This document shows positions 7,675-15,363 of a stretch of 27,074 bases of DNA, one piece after another. The notes below the pieces were generated by a model. The model was not told the DNA's origin. It ran no database searches and saw only the letters and a list, made by a program, of their open reading frames with translations. Position 1 is the stretch's first letter. Each line of letters starts with the position of its first letter. Origin of the DNA: Candidatus Sordicultor fermentans (GTDB lineage Bacteria; Atribacterota; Atribacteria; Atribacterales; Caldatribacteriaceae); the NCBI GenBank assembly GCA_002385475.1, contig DGDO01000098.1, forward strand, positions 1 through 27,074. The letters run 5' to 3'. A program made the translations under genes and the position numbers.

Positions 7675-10600
7675 TCAAAATTTAGTGTTAAATTCAAGCA
7701 TCCAGTTAATTTCTCCTTCAGTGTCTCCCTCCATTTTCAGAGACCATTCTTTATCAAAGTTTATTTTGAAATCCCAGGAAGAATTACCCTTACCACTCAA
7801 ATCTTGAGTATAACCTATAAAGTAATTTTCACCAATACTTTTCTCCAATCTTAAGCCATAAAAGTCAGAATAATCTGAACCGGGAAATTTTATCTCTACT
7901 CCATCAAAAAGTCCACCCTTGGAAAAAAAATCTTTCCCTAATAAAAATTGCCCCAATTTCCAGAGAAGAGGCTGCCAATTAAGGTTATCCAGAGAGAGAT
8001 AGGCATCTTTTTCTCCTAGAAAAAGCAAAGAAAGAATTTCCTCTTCTTCAAGGAGAGGTTCTGATTTTAAAATTAACTTATAATTATCTACAGGGCCCAT
8101 AGCCTCCAGAAAAATATGATAACCTCCTATCTCCTCTTCTCCATACAAATTTACTCGAGGATTCAACCCATAAAGAGGACTAAAGGTGATATATCCTCTA
8201 ATGGGAATTTTTCTCAACACCAAATCATAGTTTCCTTCCACCACTTCTAGCTTACCCTCCCCGTTGATTCTCCCGCTTCCTCCCCAAATTTTGAGTCTTC
8301 CTTCCATCTCCAAATCTAAAAAGCGAGTTTTTACTCTCAATTTATTAGCAGTATAAAGGGTAAGTTCCAAGGAAAGGGGCAGTTCTTCTAATTTCTCTTC
8401 TAGTTGAGAAAGAAGAGAAGAGTAATTTTCAGTATCCCCTCCTTTGGTAAAATCTCCCCAGCCATCGAAAATTTTCGCTTCCCCCTGGAGATTTATTATT
8501 CCATCACAGGCTCTAATTACAACATTACTCTCGACTCTAGATAGCCCCACATTCTCTTCTGGTATTTCTAATTTTCCACCTCCTGAAAGATGAATTTCAG
8601 ACTCTTCTCGAGAAATAACTCCTTCTATTATCCAATTAAGACCAGCGATATGCAAGCTCCCACTTCCGAGCTGAATTTCCCCTTCCTTTATTATTCCTCG
8701 TACATTGTTAAAATCAGCATATTTCTTTCCCTCTCGCCAAATCTCACCCTCCCCCTCCACTTCTCCTTGCCAGAGAGGTTTTTCTTCATCACCAGAAATA
8801 GCAATATTGGCTTCTCCTCTCAATTGTAGCACTCCATAAGGAATAGAAAAGGAGCGATCCACTTTCCCTTTTATTTCTCCAACTAGCGTTTTTGTCTTTC
8901 CTTCCCATTTTAAACTTCCTCCTACCTCCAAACCCCCTGTCAATTCCTGGAAAAACAACTCGTTAACAACTAAATCTTCTCCATCATAATTTCCTTCCAA
9001 TTTTCCCTGAAAATGGAAATCCTGTACCACGAAAGAAAGTCTTTCCGAGTAGAAAAACCACAGGTTTTTCTGAGTATCCAGGTTAATTACTACATCGGTC
9101 ATTCCCAAAACAGGATAGGAAAAAGCTTTCCCCATTAGTTGTTCTAAGTTTATCCCTCTTACTTCTATTGTTCCCTCCTGAAGAAGCTGAGGATTTAAAT
9201 AGTCAGTAAGAAACGATGTTTCACCTTTTTGAGGAAGAGGAGCTTTACCTCGGAGCAAAAGATGAAAATAATCTCCCCAGGGTTCTCCCTGCCAAAAAAA
9301 GTTCTTGCCCTCTCCTTCAATAAGAAAAATAACTTCGTCCCAGGAACCAGAGAGGGAGAGGAAAATTTTTTCTAAATTCCCTTCTATATCCCAGTAAGAA
9401 GGTATTTCCAGATTTTGAATTTCTCCCTTGAGATTAACCTCTCGGTAGGGATCAACCTTGCCTTTTAGAAAGAGGTGTCCCTCCTCCCAATCACAGGAGA
9501 AATCTTCTATTTCTATTCCACCATCTTCTACTTTTCCTGCTAAAGAAAATTCTTTACCTTCCATCTTTCCTATTTTCCAGAAAGGAGAAAAAAGGGAAAG
9601 GAACAAGTCTTCGCTTTTTACCACTACATTTCCATTCAGCGATAATTCTATGTTTTCCTCTTCCAAAGAATAAGAAACAGGGTAATCTTTTACCTCTATT
9701 TCTCCTTCCCAACTTTCCCTCTTCTTCTCTAAATTCCCCAGGATAACCCCCTCTCCATGCCGGAGATATAAATCACGAAATATTAGAACAGAAGGAGAAA
9801 ATTCAATCTCTCCTTTCTCTATTGCACCCAGACACCAATCTTCCCAAAATAGTTTCCCTTCTTTCAGAGAGAGGAAAATTGATTTATCCTCTTCTCTTTT
9901 CCACTCCCCAGAGACCCAACCCTTTAATGGAAAATCCATTCCTTCTACAAGGTGCTCCACTTCTATGCTCTGGAAATCACCCTGGAGGGAAAGATGACCC
10001 GAGAAAACTTCTCCAGAGAGAGTTATTTTTCCTCCTCCCCAATTTCCTTCACCATACAATACCGTTTTTCCATTTTGCCCTAATTCTACATTTAACAGGG
10101 GTTCACTTACCAAAAAATCACCCATCTGAAGATAACCACCCCTCCAGGTTAGATGACCTTTCCACTCCTGTCCCTCTTTATTTATTACCCCTTGAAAATT
10201 TCCCTCTCCTTCCCAATCCAGAGACCTATTAAATTTTACCAAAGTATCAAGTATATTAATTTCAATATTTCCTTTTTCCCAAGAAGTTATAGCTTGCATC
10301 TCTTCTTTTAATTCTAATCCTTCGAAAGAAGAACCTGAATCTATATTAAAAGCTAAAACACTTCTTTCTAAGAAGGAAACCCCACCCTTTATATCCATTC
10401 TATTTCCCCAGAGAGAAAATTTCCCCCTCCAGAGAGGAGATGAAAGACTCATATCCATTGCTATATCCAAAAAATTCTTTTCTTCTCCCAGATAAATTTC
10501 ACCCTCTCCTTCTAGGAAAGAAAGATCGTTTTTTATTTTCCCTTCTCCTCGAAAAAGACATCTGTTTTCTTCTGTCTCCCATAACTCAAGAGGAGAAAAA

Positions 10601-11304
10601 ACCATATTCTCCTCGGTAAAAGAAAGAATAGCTTTAAAACTTAAGTTGTAAGGGGAAGAAACTTTCCCTTCCACTTTACCATCTTTCATATCCCAGTATA
10701 CTTCCCCCTGAAAGGGTAAATTACTTGATACCAGGTTAAAGTTAAAGTGGAGGTTATCTCCCTCCCGGAAAATACCCTCCACTCTCCCGGAAGGAAGAGA
10801 AATTCCCAAAGATAGTTTACCCTCTCTATCCTTTCTTAAGGAAACCTCTTCCCCAGAAAACTGAAGCGATTTTATCTTTTTGATTTTTATCTCTCCCGGG
10901 GGAAGAAAAGAAAGAGAAAAAGAAGGTAATTTTTGAAGAAATTTCTGAGAAGAAGACAATTCTACTTCTTCTAAGAACAAATAAAAGGCTTTCTCAGAAG
11001 GTGAAGCACCAAAGAAATACCGCCAATCCCATTGCAAAATAGCTCTAGAAACAAAAAAAGAGAAATCTTCTCCCCTCCCACTAACTCCCTGCAATCGGAG
11101 CTGGTTAGGAAAGCGAAAGGAAAACTTTTCGATATTTATTTCGCTTTTTACTTTCTTCTCCAGTTCAGAAGGAAACCGGATAGTAAAGTAATCAATTACT
11201 CTTTTTTGACCATAAAACCAAATAAAACAAAAACTCAAAAAAAAACAAAGCCCAAGCAGAGCCCACTTTCTCAACTTATCTAATCCACACTTCCTCAGAA
11301 ACAC
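7675..11304 (-). CDS. tamB: TamB family translocation/assembly module protein
   Basis: This AsmA-like giant (1209 residues) is predicted to span the periplasm from an inner-membrane anchor (KWALLGLCFFLSFCFIWF, about residues 13-30). The long middle is repetitive beta-strand sequence (alternating EGxGxxxxGxxx patterns), as in lipid-channel proteins of the AsmA/VPS13-like superfamily. The C-terminus matches the TamB (DUF490) domain: GNYDLVLRKIPIRGYITFSP, LNPRVNLYGEEEIGGYHI and LKSEPLLEEEEILSLLFLG, ending in Phe. Members help outer-membrane assembly and anterograde phospholipid transport, and the adjacent bamA fits that. The start is uncertain. GTG 11304 overlaps the upstream gene by 29 nt, while TTG 11274, one nt after that gene's stop, would give a cleaner anchor (LRKWALL); neither has a well-spaced ribosome-binding site. 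Confidence 0.9.
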   Translation of the reverse strand: MFLRKCGLDKLRKWALLGLCFFLSFCFIWFYGQKRVIDYFTIRFPSELEKKVKSEINIEKFSFRFPNQLRLQGVSGRGEDFSFFVSRAILQWDWRYFFGASPSEKAFYLFLEEVELSSSQKFLQKLPSFSLSFLPPGEIKIKKIKSLQFSGEEVSLRKDREGKLSLGISLPSGRVEGIFREGDNLHFNFNLVSSNLPFQGEVYWDMKDGKVEGKVSSPYNLSFKAILSFTEENMVFSPLELWETEENRCLFRGEGKIKNDLSFLEGEGEIYLGEEKNFLDIAMDMSLSSPLWRGKFSLWGNRMDIKGGVSFLERSVLAFNIDSGSSFEGLELKEEMQAITSWEKGNIEINILDTLVKFNRSLDWEGEGNFQGVINKEGQEWKGHLTWRGGYLQMGDFLVSEPLLNVELGQNGKTVLYGEGNWGGGKITLSGEVFSGHLSLQGDFQSIEVEHLVEGMDFPLKGWVSGEWKREEDKSIFLSLKEGKLFWEDWCLGAIEKGEIEFSPSVLIFRDLYLRHGEGVILGNLEKKRESWEGEIEVKDYPVSYSLEEENIELSLNGNVVVKSEDLFLSLFSPFWKIGKMEGKEFSLAGKVEDGGIEIEDFSCDWEEGHLFLKGKVDPYREVNLKGEIQNLEIPSYWDIEGNLEKIFLSLSGSWDEVIFLIEGEGKNFFWQGEPWGDYFHLLLRGKAPLPQKGETSFLTDYLNPQLLQEGTIEVRGINLEQLMGKAFSYPVLGMTDVVINLDTQKNLWFFYSERLSFVVQDFHFQGKLEGNYDGEDLVVNELFFQELTGGLEVGGSLKWEGKTKTLVGEIKGKVDRSFSIPYGVLQLRGEANIAISGDEEKPLWQGEVEGEGEIWREGKKYADFNNVRGIIKEGEIQLGSGSLHIAGLNWIIEGVISREESEIHLSGGGKLEIPEENVGLSRVESNVVIRACDGIINLQGEAKIFDGWGDFTKGGDTENYSSLLSQLEEKLEELPLSLELTLYTANKLRVKTRFLDLEMEGRLKIWGGSGRINGEGKLEVVEGNYDLVLRKIPIRGYITFSPLYGLNPRVNLYGEEEIGGYHIFLEAMGPVDNYKLILKSEPLLEEEEILSLLFLGEKDAYLSLDNLNWQPLLWKLGQFLLGKDFFSKGGLFDGVEIKFPGSDYSDFYGLRLEKSIGENYFIGYTQDLSGKGNSSWDFKINFDKEWSLKMEGDTEGEINWMLEFNTKF

Positions 11305-12946
11305 TTCCTTCTAAAATCAGAGGAAGACCCACCCATTGAGTAAAGTAAACTTTCTCATCTTGCGGAAAAGAACCTGCTTTGCTGAATATCTCTACTACCA
11401 ACCCTTCGCTATGAAGGTTATCTAATCGCTTCTGCAAATAATCATAAAGAGAGGAAGAGAAACTTGCTTCTTCTTTATTAGTCTCCAATTCCAGATTACC
11501 ACTGCTTTTACCTCTGACAGTAATCTCTGCTGCACCAGGTAGAAAATCTGCTGGTACAAGAAAAGGAAAGCTAACGCCCCTCTCTCCTTCCCGCCAGAGA
11601 AACAAATTTACTTTTCCTTCCATTTCTTTGTTCCGTCCAATGACTTTGGGTAAATCTAAAGAAGTAAGCCAGGCATGTTGAATACCGGAGATTACATCTA
11701 CTTCTATACTCACCTCACTTAAATTGAGCTTTCGACAAGGATTATTCAAAATAGTTTTGAATACCTCTCCTAAGCCACTGGAAGTGGCACTAGCAATATC
11801 TGAATCGCTTATCCAAAAAAACTCTTCCTGCCAGGAAAAGTCTTCTCCTTCCAGGTTAAGATTGACATTTGCGCTACCGGACATTTGAGAATCTATACTC
11901 CGATCAATAGCGTCTAAAACCAGCTCAGGTAGCATATCTACTAATATATCTTCATCCCTCACCACTTCAAAGCTGTATTCTCTTTCCTCTTTACCTTCAT
12001 TCCTGACCTTAATTACAATTTTACTTACCTCTGGCATTACTCCTATCTTGCCTGCTACCCCGGCACTCCGGTCTTGATCAATAATCCCTACCTCTTTTAT
12101 TACCTTTCCCACTTTGAAAGGTAGATTGGCTCCTTGCAAACTGAAATTCACATATACTGAGGAAAGAAAATAATTGGCCTCCCCTCGATGCAAAAAGGGG
12201 TGTCCTAAAGCTAATATCCGATCTTCATCGCGTAAGGTAAGAGTCCCAATACTCATTACTTCAGCATCTCCCCTCACCAATTGAATGCCTATGGCACTTC
12301 CAGGTTGTAAGGAATCATTCTCTGAAGTTCTTTTTTTACCCCACGAAAGTACAGGAACAGTAAAAATCTCTTTCAGGCAGAAGCGCTCTCTCAATTTGTT
12401 AGCTACTCCACTACTAGCTCTTTCTCCCAAACCCAAAACGAAAATCGTTGACTCAGGAACAAGAGGGGAAAAAGAAATAGGCTTTTCCTCCTGGATCACC
12501 TCTTCCCCCTGAATAGCTTCCTCCTCCCACAAATCTTCCTCCCACAAAGGAAGCATAGCCTCTATGGGTGTCACCACTCCTACCAGGTTATCTTTGGTTT
12601 CCCAGCTATAAGAAAGAGCTCCGGCTATTTTACCCCGGATAAAAATCGGAGAACCACTCATCCCCGCCGATATTCCACCCATTTCCTCAAGTTTTTTGTC
12701 TGTTACCTTAACCACAAAGTAGCTTTCTTCTACTTTCTTTCCTTCCACTACATCCATTACTTCCAGCTGAAAATCTTCAACTTCAGTACCATAAAAAACG
12801 GTCTTACCTACCGCCTTCATGCCTCTTTTAATTTGAGAAAAAGGAAAATAAGAGATAGAAGCGCTTTCTACCGGGAAAGATAGCCCCAGGAGAAAACAGG
12901 TAAGAATCAGAATAAACCAGCGCCGTCTCTTAAACTGAGCAATCAA
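11276..12946 (-). CDS. exported SpoIVB-type peptidase S55 domain protein
   Basis: This is a 556-residue exported or membrane-tethered protein. An N-terminal signal or anchor (RRRWFILILTCFLLGLSF, residues 8-25) is followed by the S55-type module: IKRGMKAVGKTVFYGTEVEDF (39-59), GGISAGMSGSPIFIRGKIAG (90-109) with the probable nucleophile Ser97, and TPIEAM. A second conserved block, ILALGHPFLHRGEANYFLS (244-262), contains the only plausible catalytic His (H249), then IIDQDRSAGVAGKIG. The C-terminal half is beta-rich with no domain I recognise. The family is best known from the sporulation protease SpoIVB, but nothing here suggests sporulation; position between mreB and tamB points to envelope work. 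The start is TTG 12946, 6 nt after mreB. Proteolytic activity is inferred and its substrate unknown. Confidence 0.85.
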   Translation of the reverse strand: MIAQFKRRRWFILILTCFLLGLSFPVESASISYFPFSQIKRGMKAVGKTVFYGTEVEDFQLEVMDVVEGKKVEESYFVVKVTDKKLEEMGGISAGMSGSPIFIRGKIAGALSYSWETKDNLVGVVTPIEAMLPLWEEDLWEEEAIQGEEVIQEEKPISFSPLVPESTIFVLGLGERASSGVANKLRERFCLKEIFTVPVLSWGKKRTSENDSLQPGSAIGIQLVRGDAEVMSIGTLTLRDEDRILALGHPFLHRGEANYFLSSVYVNFSLQGANLPFKVGKVIKEVGIIDQDRSAGVAGKIGVMPEVSKIVIKVRNEGKEEREYSFEVVRDEDILVDMLPELVLDAIDRSIDSQMSGSANVNLNLEGEDFSWQEEFFWISDSDIASATSSGLGEVFKTILNNPCRKLNLSEVSIEVDVISGIQHAWLTSLDLPKVIGRNKEMEGKVNLFLWREGERGVSFPFLVPADFLPGAAEITVRGKSSGNLELETNKEEASFSSSLYDYLQKRLDNLHSEGLVVEIFSKAGSFPQDEKVYFTQWVGLPLILEGSVSEEVWIR

Positions 12947-12952
12947 TTCTAA

Positions 12953-13966
12953 TTACTTCTCCCTTTTAGTATAGAGGAGTCCATCTCTTAGCAATTTCAG
13001 GTAATCTAATACTTTACCCGCTCCTAAAGCTACACAGGAAATGGGGTCTTCTGCAACATATACCGGGGTGCCCAAGGCTTTGCTGAGCATCTCATCTATT
13101 CCTCGTAAAAGAGACCCTCCTCCGGTTAAACAGATACCTTTTTCTCCAATATCAGCAGCTATTTCTGGAGGGGTTTTTTCCAGCACCGACCGAGCTGCTT
13201 CTATTATAGAGGAAAGCTGTTCACTCAAACATTTATATATTTCTGAAGAAGTAAGAGAGATTTCCTTTGGCAAACCAGAAACTAAATCTCTACCCTTAAC
13301 TTTAAGAGTTTTTTCTTCTTTAGGAGGAACTGCCCAGCCAATTTCGATTTTAATAACCTCCGCCGTTTTTTCCCCTATCAGGAGGTTAAATTTCTTCCGT
13401 AAATGTTTAGTTATAGCCTCATCTAATTGATCTCCAGCAACTCTTACCGATTGACTGGCTACCACCCCTCCCAGGGAAAGAACAGCAATATCAGTAGTAC
13501 CTCCACCAATGTCAATCACCATGCTCCCCGAAGAGCCAGTGATATCTATACCCGCACCTAAAGCAGCAGCCATAGGCTCCTCTATAAGGTAGGCTCTTCT
13601 TGCTCCCGCTCGATATGCAGCGTCCAGTACTGCTCTTTTTTCTACTCCTGTTCCTCCCGAAGGAGTGCACACTACCACATTAGGTTTAAAGAGACTCTTA
13701 CCACATACCTGTTGAATAAAGTAAGTGAGCATTCTCCGAGTAACTTCATAATCACTAATTACTCCTTCCCGAAGAGGACGATGAGCTACTATATATTCGG
13801 GAGTTTTACCAATCATTTCCCAGGCCTCTCTACCAATAGCTAAAATCTCGTTAGTATTTTTGGATATAGCCACCACTGATGGCTCGTTCAAAACTATACC
13901 CTTCCCGTAAACGTAAATCAAAGTGGTAGCAGTACCCAGATCAATTCCTAATCTCTTATTCCACAT
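12953..13966 (-). CDS. mreB: rod-shape determining actin homologue MreB
   Basis: MreB polymerises on the inner membrane and guides lateral cell-wall synthesis, so the cell is probably rod-shaped. The 337 residues show the actin-fold nucleotide motifs: phosphate 1 (LGIDLGTATTLIYV, residues 6-19), phosphate 2 (MVIDIGGGTTDIAVLS) and the adenosine motif (GICLTGGGSLLRGID). The conserved LNEPSVVA and LIEEPMAAALGAG are also present. The start codon ATG 13966 follows GGGAGG at 8 nt. The gene lies 17 nt after murA and 6 nt before the S55 peptidase gene. It could equally be called Mbl, since the sequence alone does not separate the paralogues. No mreC or mreD is in the window. Confidence 0.96.
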   Translation of the reverse strand: MWNKRLGIDLGTATTLIYVYGKGIVLNEPSVVAISKNTNEILAIGREAWEMIGKTPEYIVAHRPLREGVISDYEVTRRMLTYFIQQVCGKSLFKPNVVVCTPSGGTGVEKRAVLDAAYRAGARRAYLIEEPMAAALGAGIDITGSSGSMVIDIGGGTTDIAVLSLGGVVASQSVRVAGDQLDEAITKHLRKKFNLLIGEKTAEVIKIEIGWAVPPKEEKTLKVKGRDLVSGLPKEISLTSSEIYKCLSEQLSSIIEAARSVLEKTPPEIAADIGEKGICLTGGGSLLRGIDEMLSKALGTPVYVAEDPISCVALGAGKVLDYLKLLRDGLLYTKREK

Positions 13967-13983
13967 AAATAATTCCTCCCGTT

Positions 13984-15243
13984 TTATTCATCACACCTAT
14001 CTATAGAAGCTCCTAAAGAGCGAAGCTTGGTTTCTAAGTTTTCATAACCTCGGTCGATATGTAAAACTCCATACACTTCAGTTTCTCCCTCAGCAGCTAG
14101 ACCAGCCAGAACCAAGGCTGCTCCGGCTCGAAGATCAGGAGCAGTAACTTGAGTTCCAGCCAATTTTTCTACCCCAGTAACCACTGCACTTCTTCCTTCC
14201 ACTCGAATTTTAGCCCCCATTCTTTCCAGTTCTCCCACGTGAGCAAAACGACTCTCAAAAACTGTTTCAGTAATCACACTTACGCCTTCTGCTAAAGAAA
14301 GAAGAGCCATAAACTGAGCCTGCATATCAGTAGGAAAACCAGGATAAGGCATAGTTTTAATATTAGCGGCCTTAGGTCTATTCTCTGAGATCACAAAGAT
14401 GCTATCTTCCCCTTTTCTTTCTACCACCGCTCCAATCTCTTCTAATTTAGTAATTATCGAGCGAAGAGAAGAGTATTCTACTCCCTTTATCTCTACCCTA
14501 CCCCGGGTGATAGCTGCCGCTACACAAAAAGTACCTGCTTCAATTCTATCATTAATAATAGTATATTCACACCCATGCAAATTTTTAGTACCTCTCACGA
14601 CTATAGTATCAGTACCTGCTCCTTCGATTTCTGCTCCCATTAAAGAAATGAAATTAGCCAGATCCACCACTTCTGGCTCACAAGCTGCATTAGATATAAC
14701 CGTTTCTCCCTCGATAGTAGCAGCCAGCATCATAACATTTTCCGTTGCTCCTACACTGGGAAAATCGAAGTAAACTTCTCCTTCATGGAGCTGAGATGCC
14801 CATGCTTCTACGTAACCAGAGTGCATGGATATTTCTACTCCCAAATGGCTAAAACCTTTAAGATGAAGGTCAATAGGGCGAGAACCAATAGCACACCCTC
14901 CAGGAAGAGGAACTTGAGCGCGGCCATGACGGGCAATAAGAGGACCGGTCACCAGGAAAGAAGCTCTCATTTTACGAATCAGTTCATAAGGAGCTTCACT
15001 GGTATTGTATAAAGCAGGAGAAATCCGATAAGCATGTTCTCCCACCTTTTCCACTTTACACCCTAAACTTTCCAGAACTGAGAACATGGTCTCTACATCT
15101 AAAAGATGGGGAACATTTTTAATTAAAGAAGGAGAATCAGCTAATAAGGTTGCTGCTAAAATGGGTAAAGCGGCGTTTTTAGCTCCTCCTATCTGTACTT
15201 CTCCTTGTAAAGGTTTTGAGCCTCGGATTACAAACTTACTCAA
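13984..15243 (-). CDS. murA: UDP-N-acetylglucosamine 1-carboxyvinyltransferase MurA
   Basis: MurA makes the first committed precursor of peptidoglycan by adding enolpyruvate from PEP to UDP-GlcNAc in the cytoplasm. The 419 residues match the family. The N-terminal substrate site GGAKNAALP (Lys22) and the catalytic loop LPGGCAIGSRPIDLH with Cys117 are intact. That Cys is the residue fosfomycin alkylates, so the enzyme should be sensitive in principle. The inside-out alpha/beta barrel repeats (e.g. GFPTDMQAQFMALL) are visible. Translation probably begins at TTG 15243 with GAGAGA 5 nt upstream. It is the first gene of the envelope operon and has two candidate -10 boxes upstream. Confidence 0.96.
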   Translation of the reverse strand: MSKFVIRGSKPLQGEVQIGGAKNAALPILAATLLADSPSLIKNVPHLLDVETMFSVLESLGCKVEKVGEHAYRISPALYNTSEAPYELIRKMRASFLVTGPLIARHGRAQVPLPGGCAIGSRPIDLHLKGFSHLGVEISMHSGYVEAWASQLHEGEVYFDFPSVGATENVMMLAATIEGETVISNAACEPEVVDLANFISLMGAEIEGAGTDTIVVRGTKNLHGCEYTIINDRIEAGTFCVAAAITRGRVEIKGVEYSSLRSIITKLEEIGAVVERKGEDSIFVISENRPKAANIKTMPYPGFPTDMQAQFMALLSLAEGVSVITETVFESRFAHVGELERMGAKIRVEGRSAVVTGVEKLAGTQVTAPDLRAGAALVLAGLAAEGETEVYGVLHIDRGYENLETKLRSLGASIDRCDE

Positions 15244-15267
15244 CTGTTCTCTCTTTCCGCCTCTCGT

Positions 15268-15310
15268 ATTATATTAGTAAAATCATCAAACTAATTCCTG
15301 CACTATTATA
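15268..15310 (-). promoter_or_regulatory. candidate promoters of the murA-lpxB operon
   Basis: The 120 nt between topB and murA contain two perfect minus-strand TATAAT boxes, at 15305-15310 and 15268-15273. Both lie at usable distances from the murA TTG. Neither has a good TTGACA at 16-18 nt (best matches 3 of 6), so sigma-70-type use is plausible but unproven. An upstream promoter here would explain transcription of the whole envelope block, which has no other gap of comparable size before lpxB. Confidence 0.4.
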
Positions 15311-15363
15311 ATCGATTTTTTTGACATCTACATCCTGGTTTCCTAAAAAACTTCTTAAAAGTG

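Noticed and set aside
11276..12946. SpoIVB and hence an endospore former
   Set aside because: S55-domain proteins occur in many non-sporulating bacteria; no sporulation gene is in the window and the context is outer-membrane biogenesis.
15311..15363. Intrinsic terminator after topB (CTTTTAAGAAGTTTTTT)
   Set aside because: The stem is only about 4 bp with no GC pairs of note, too weak to call.
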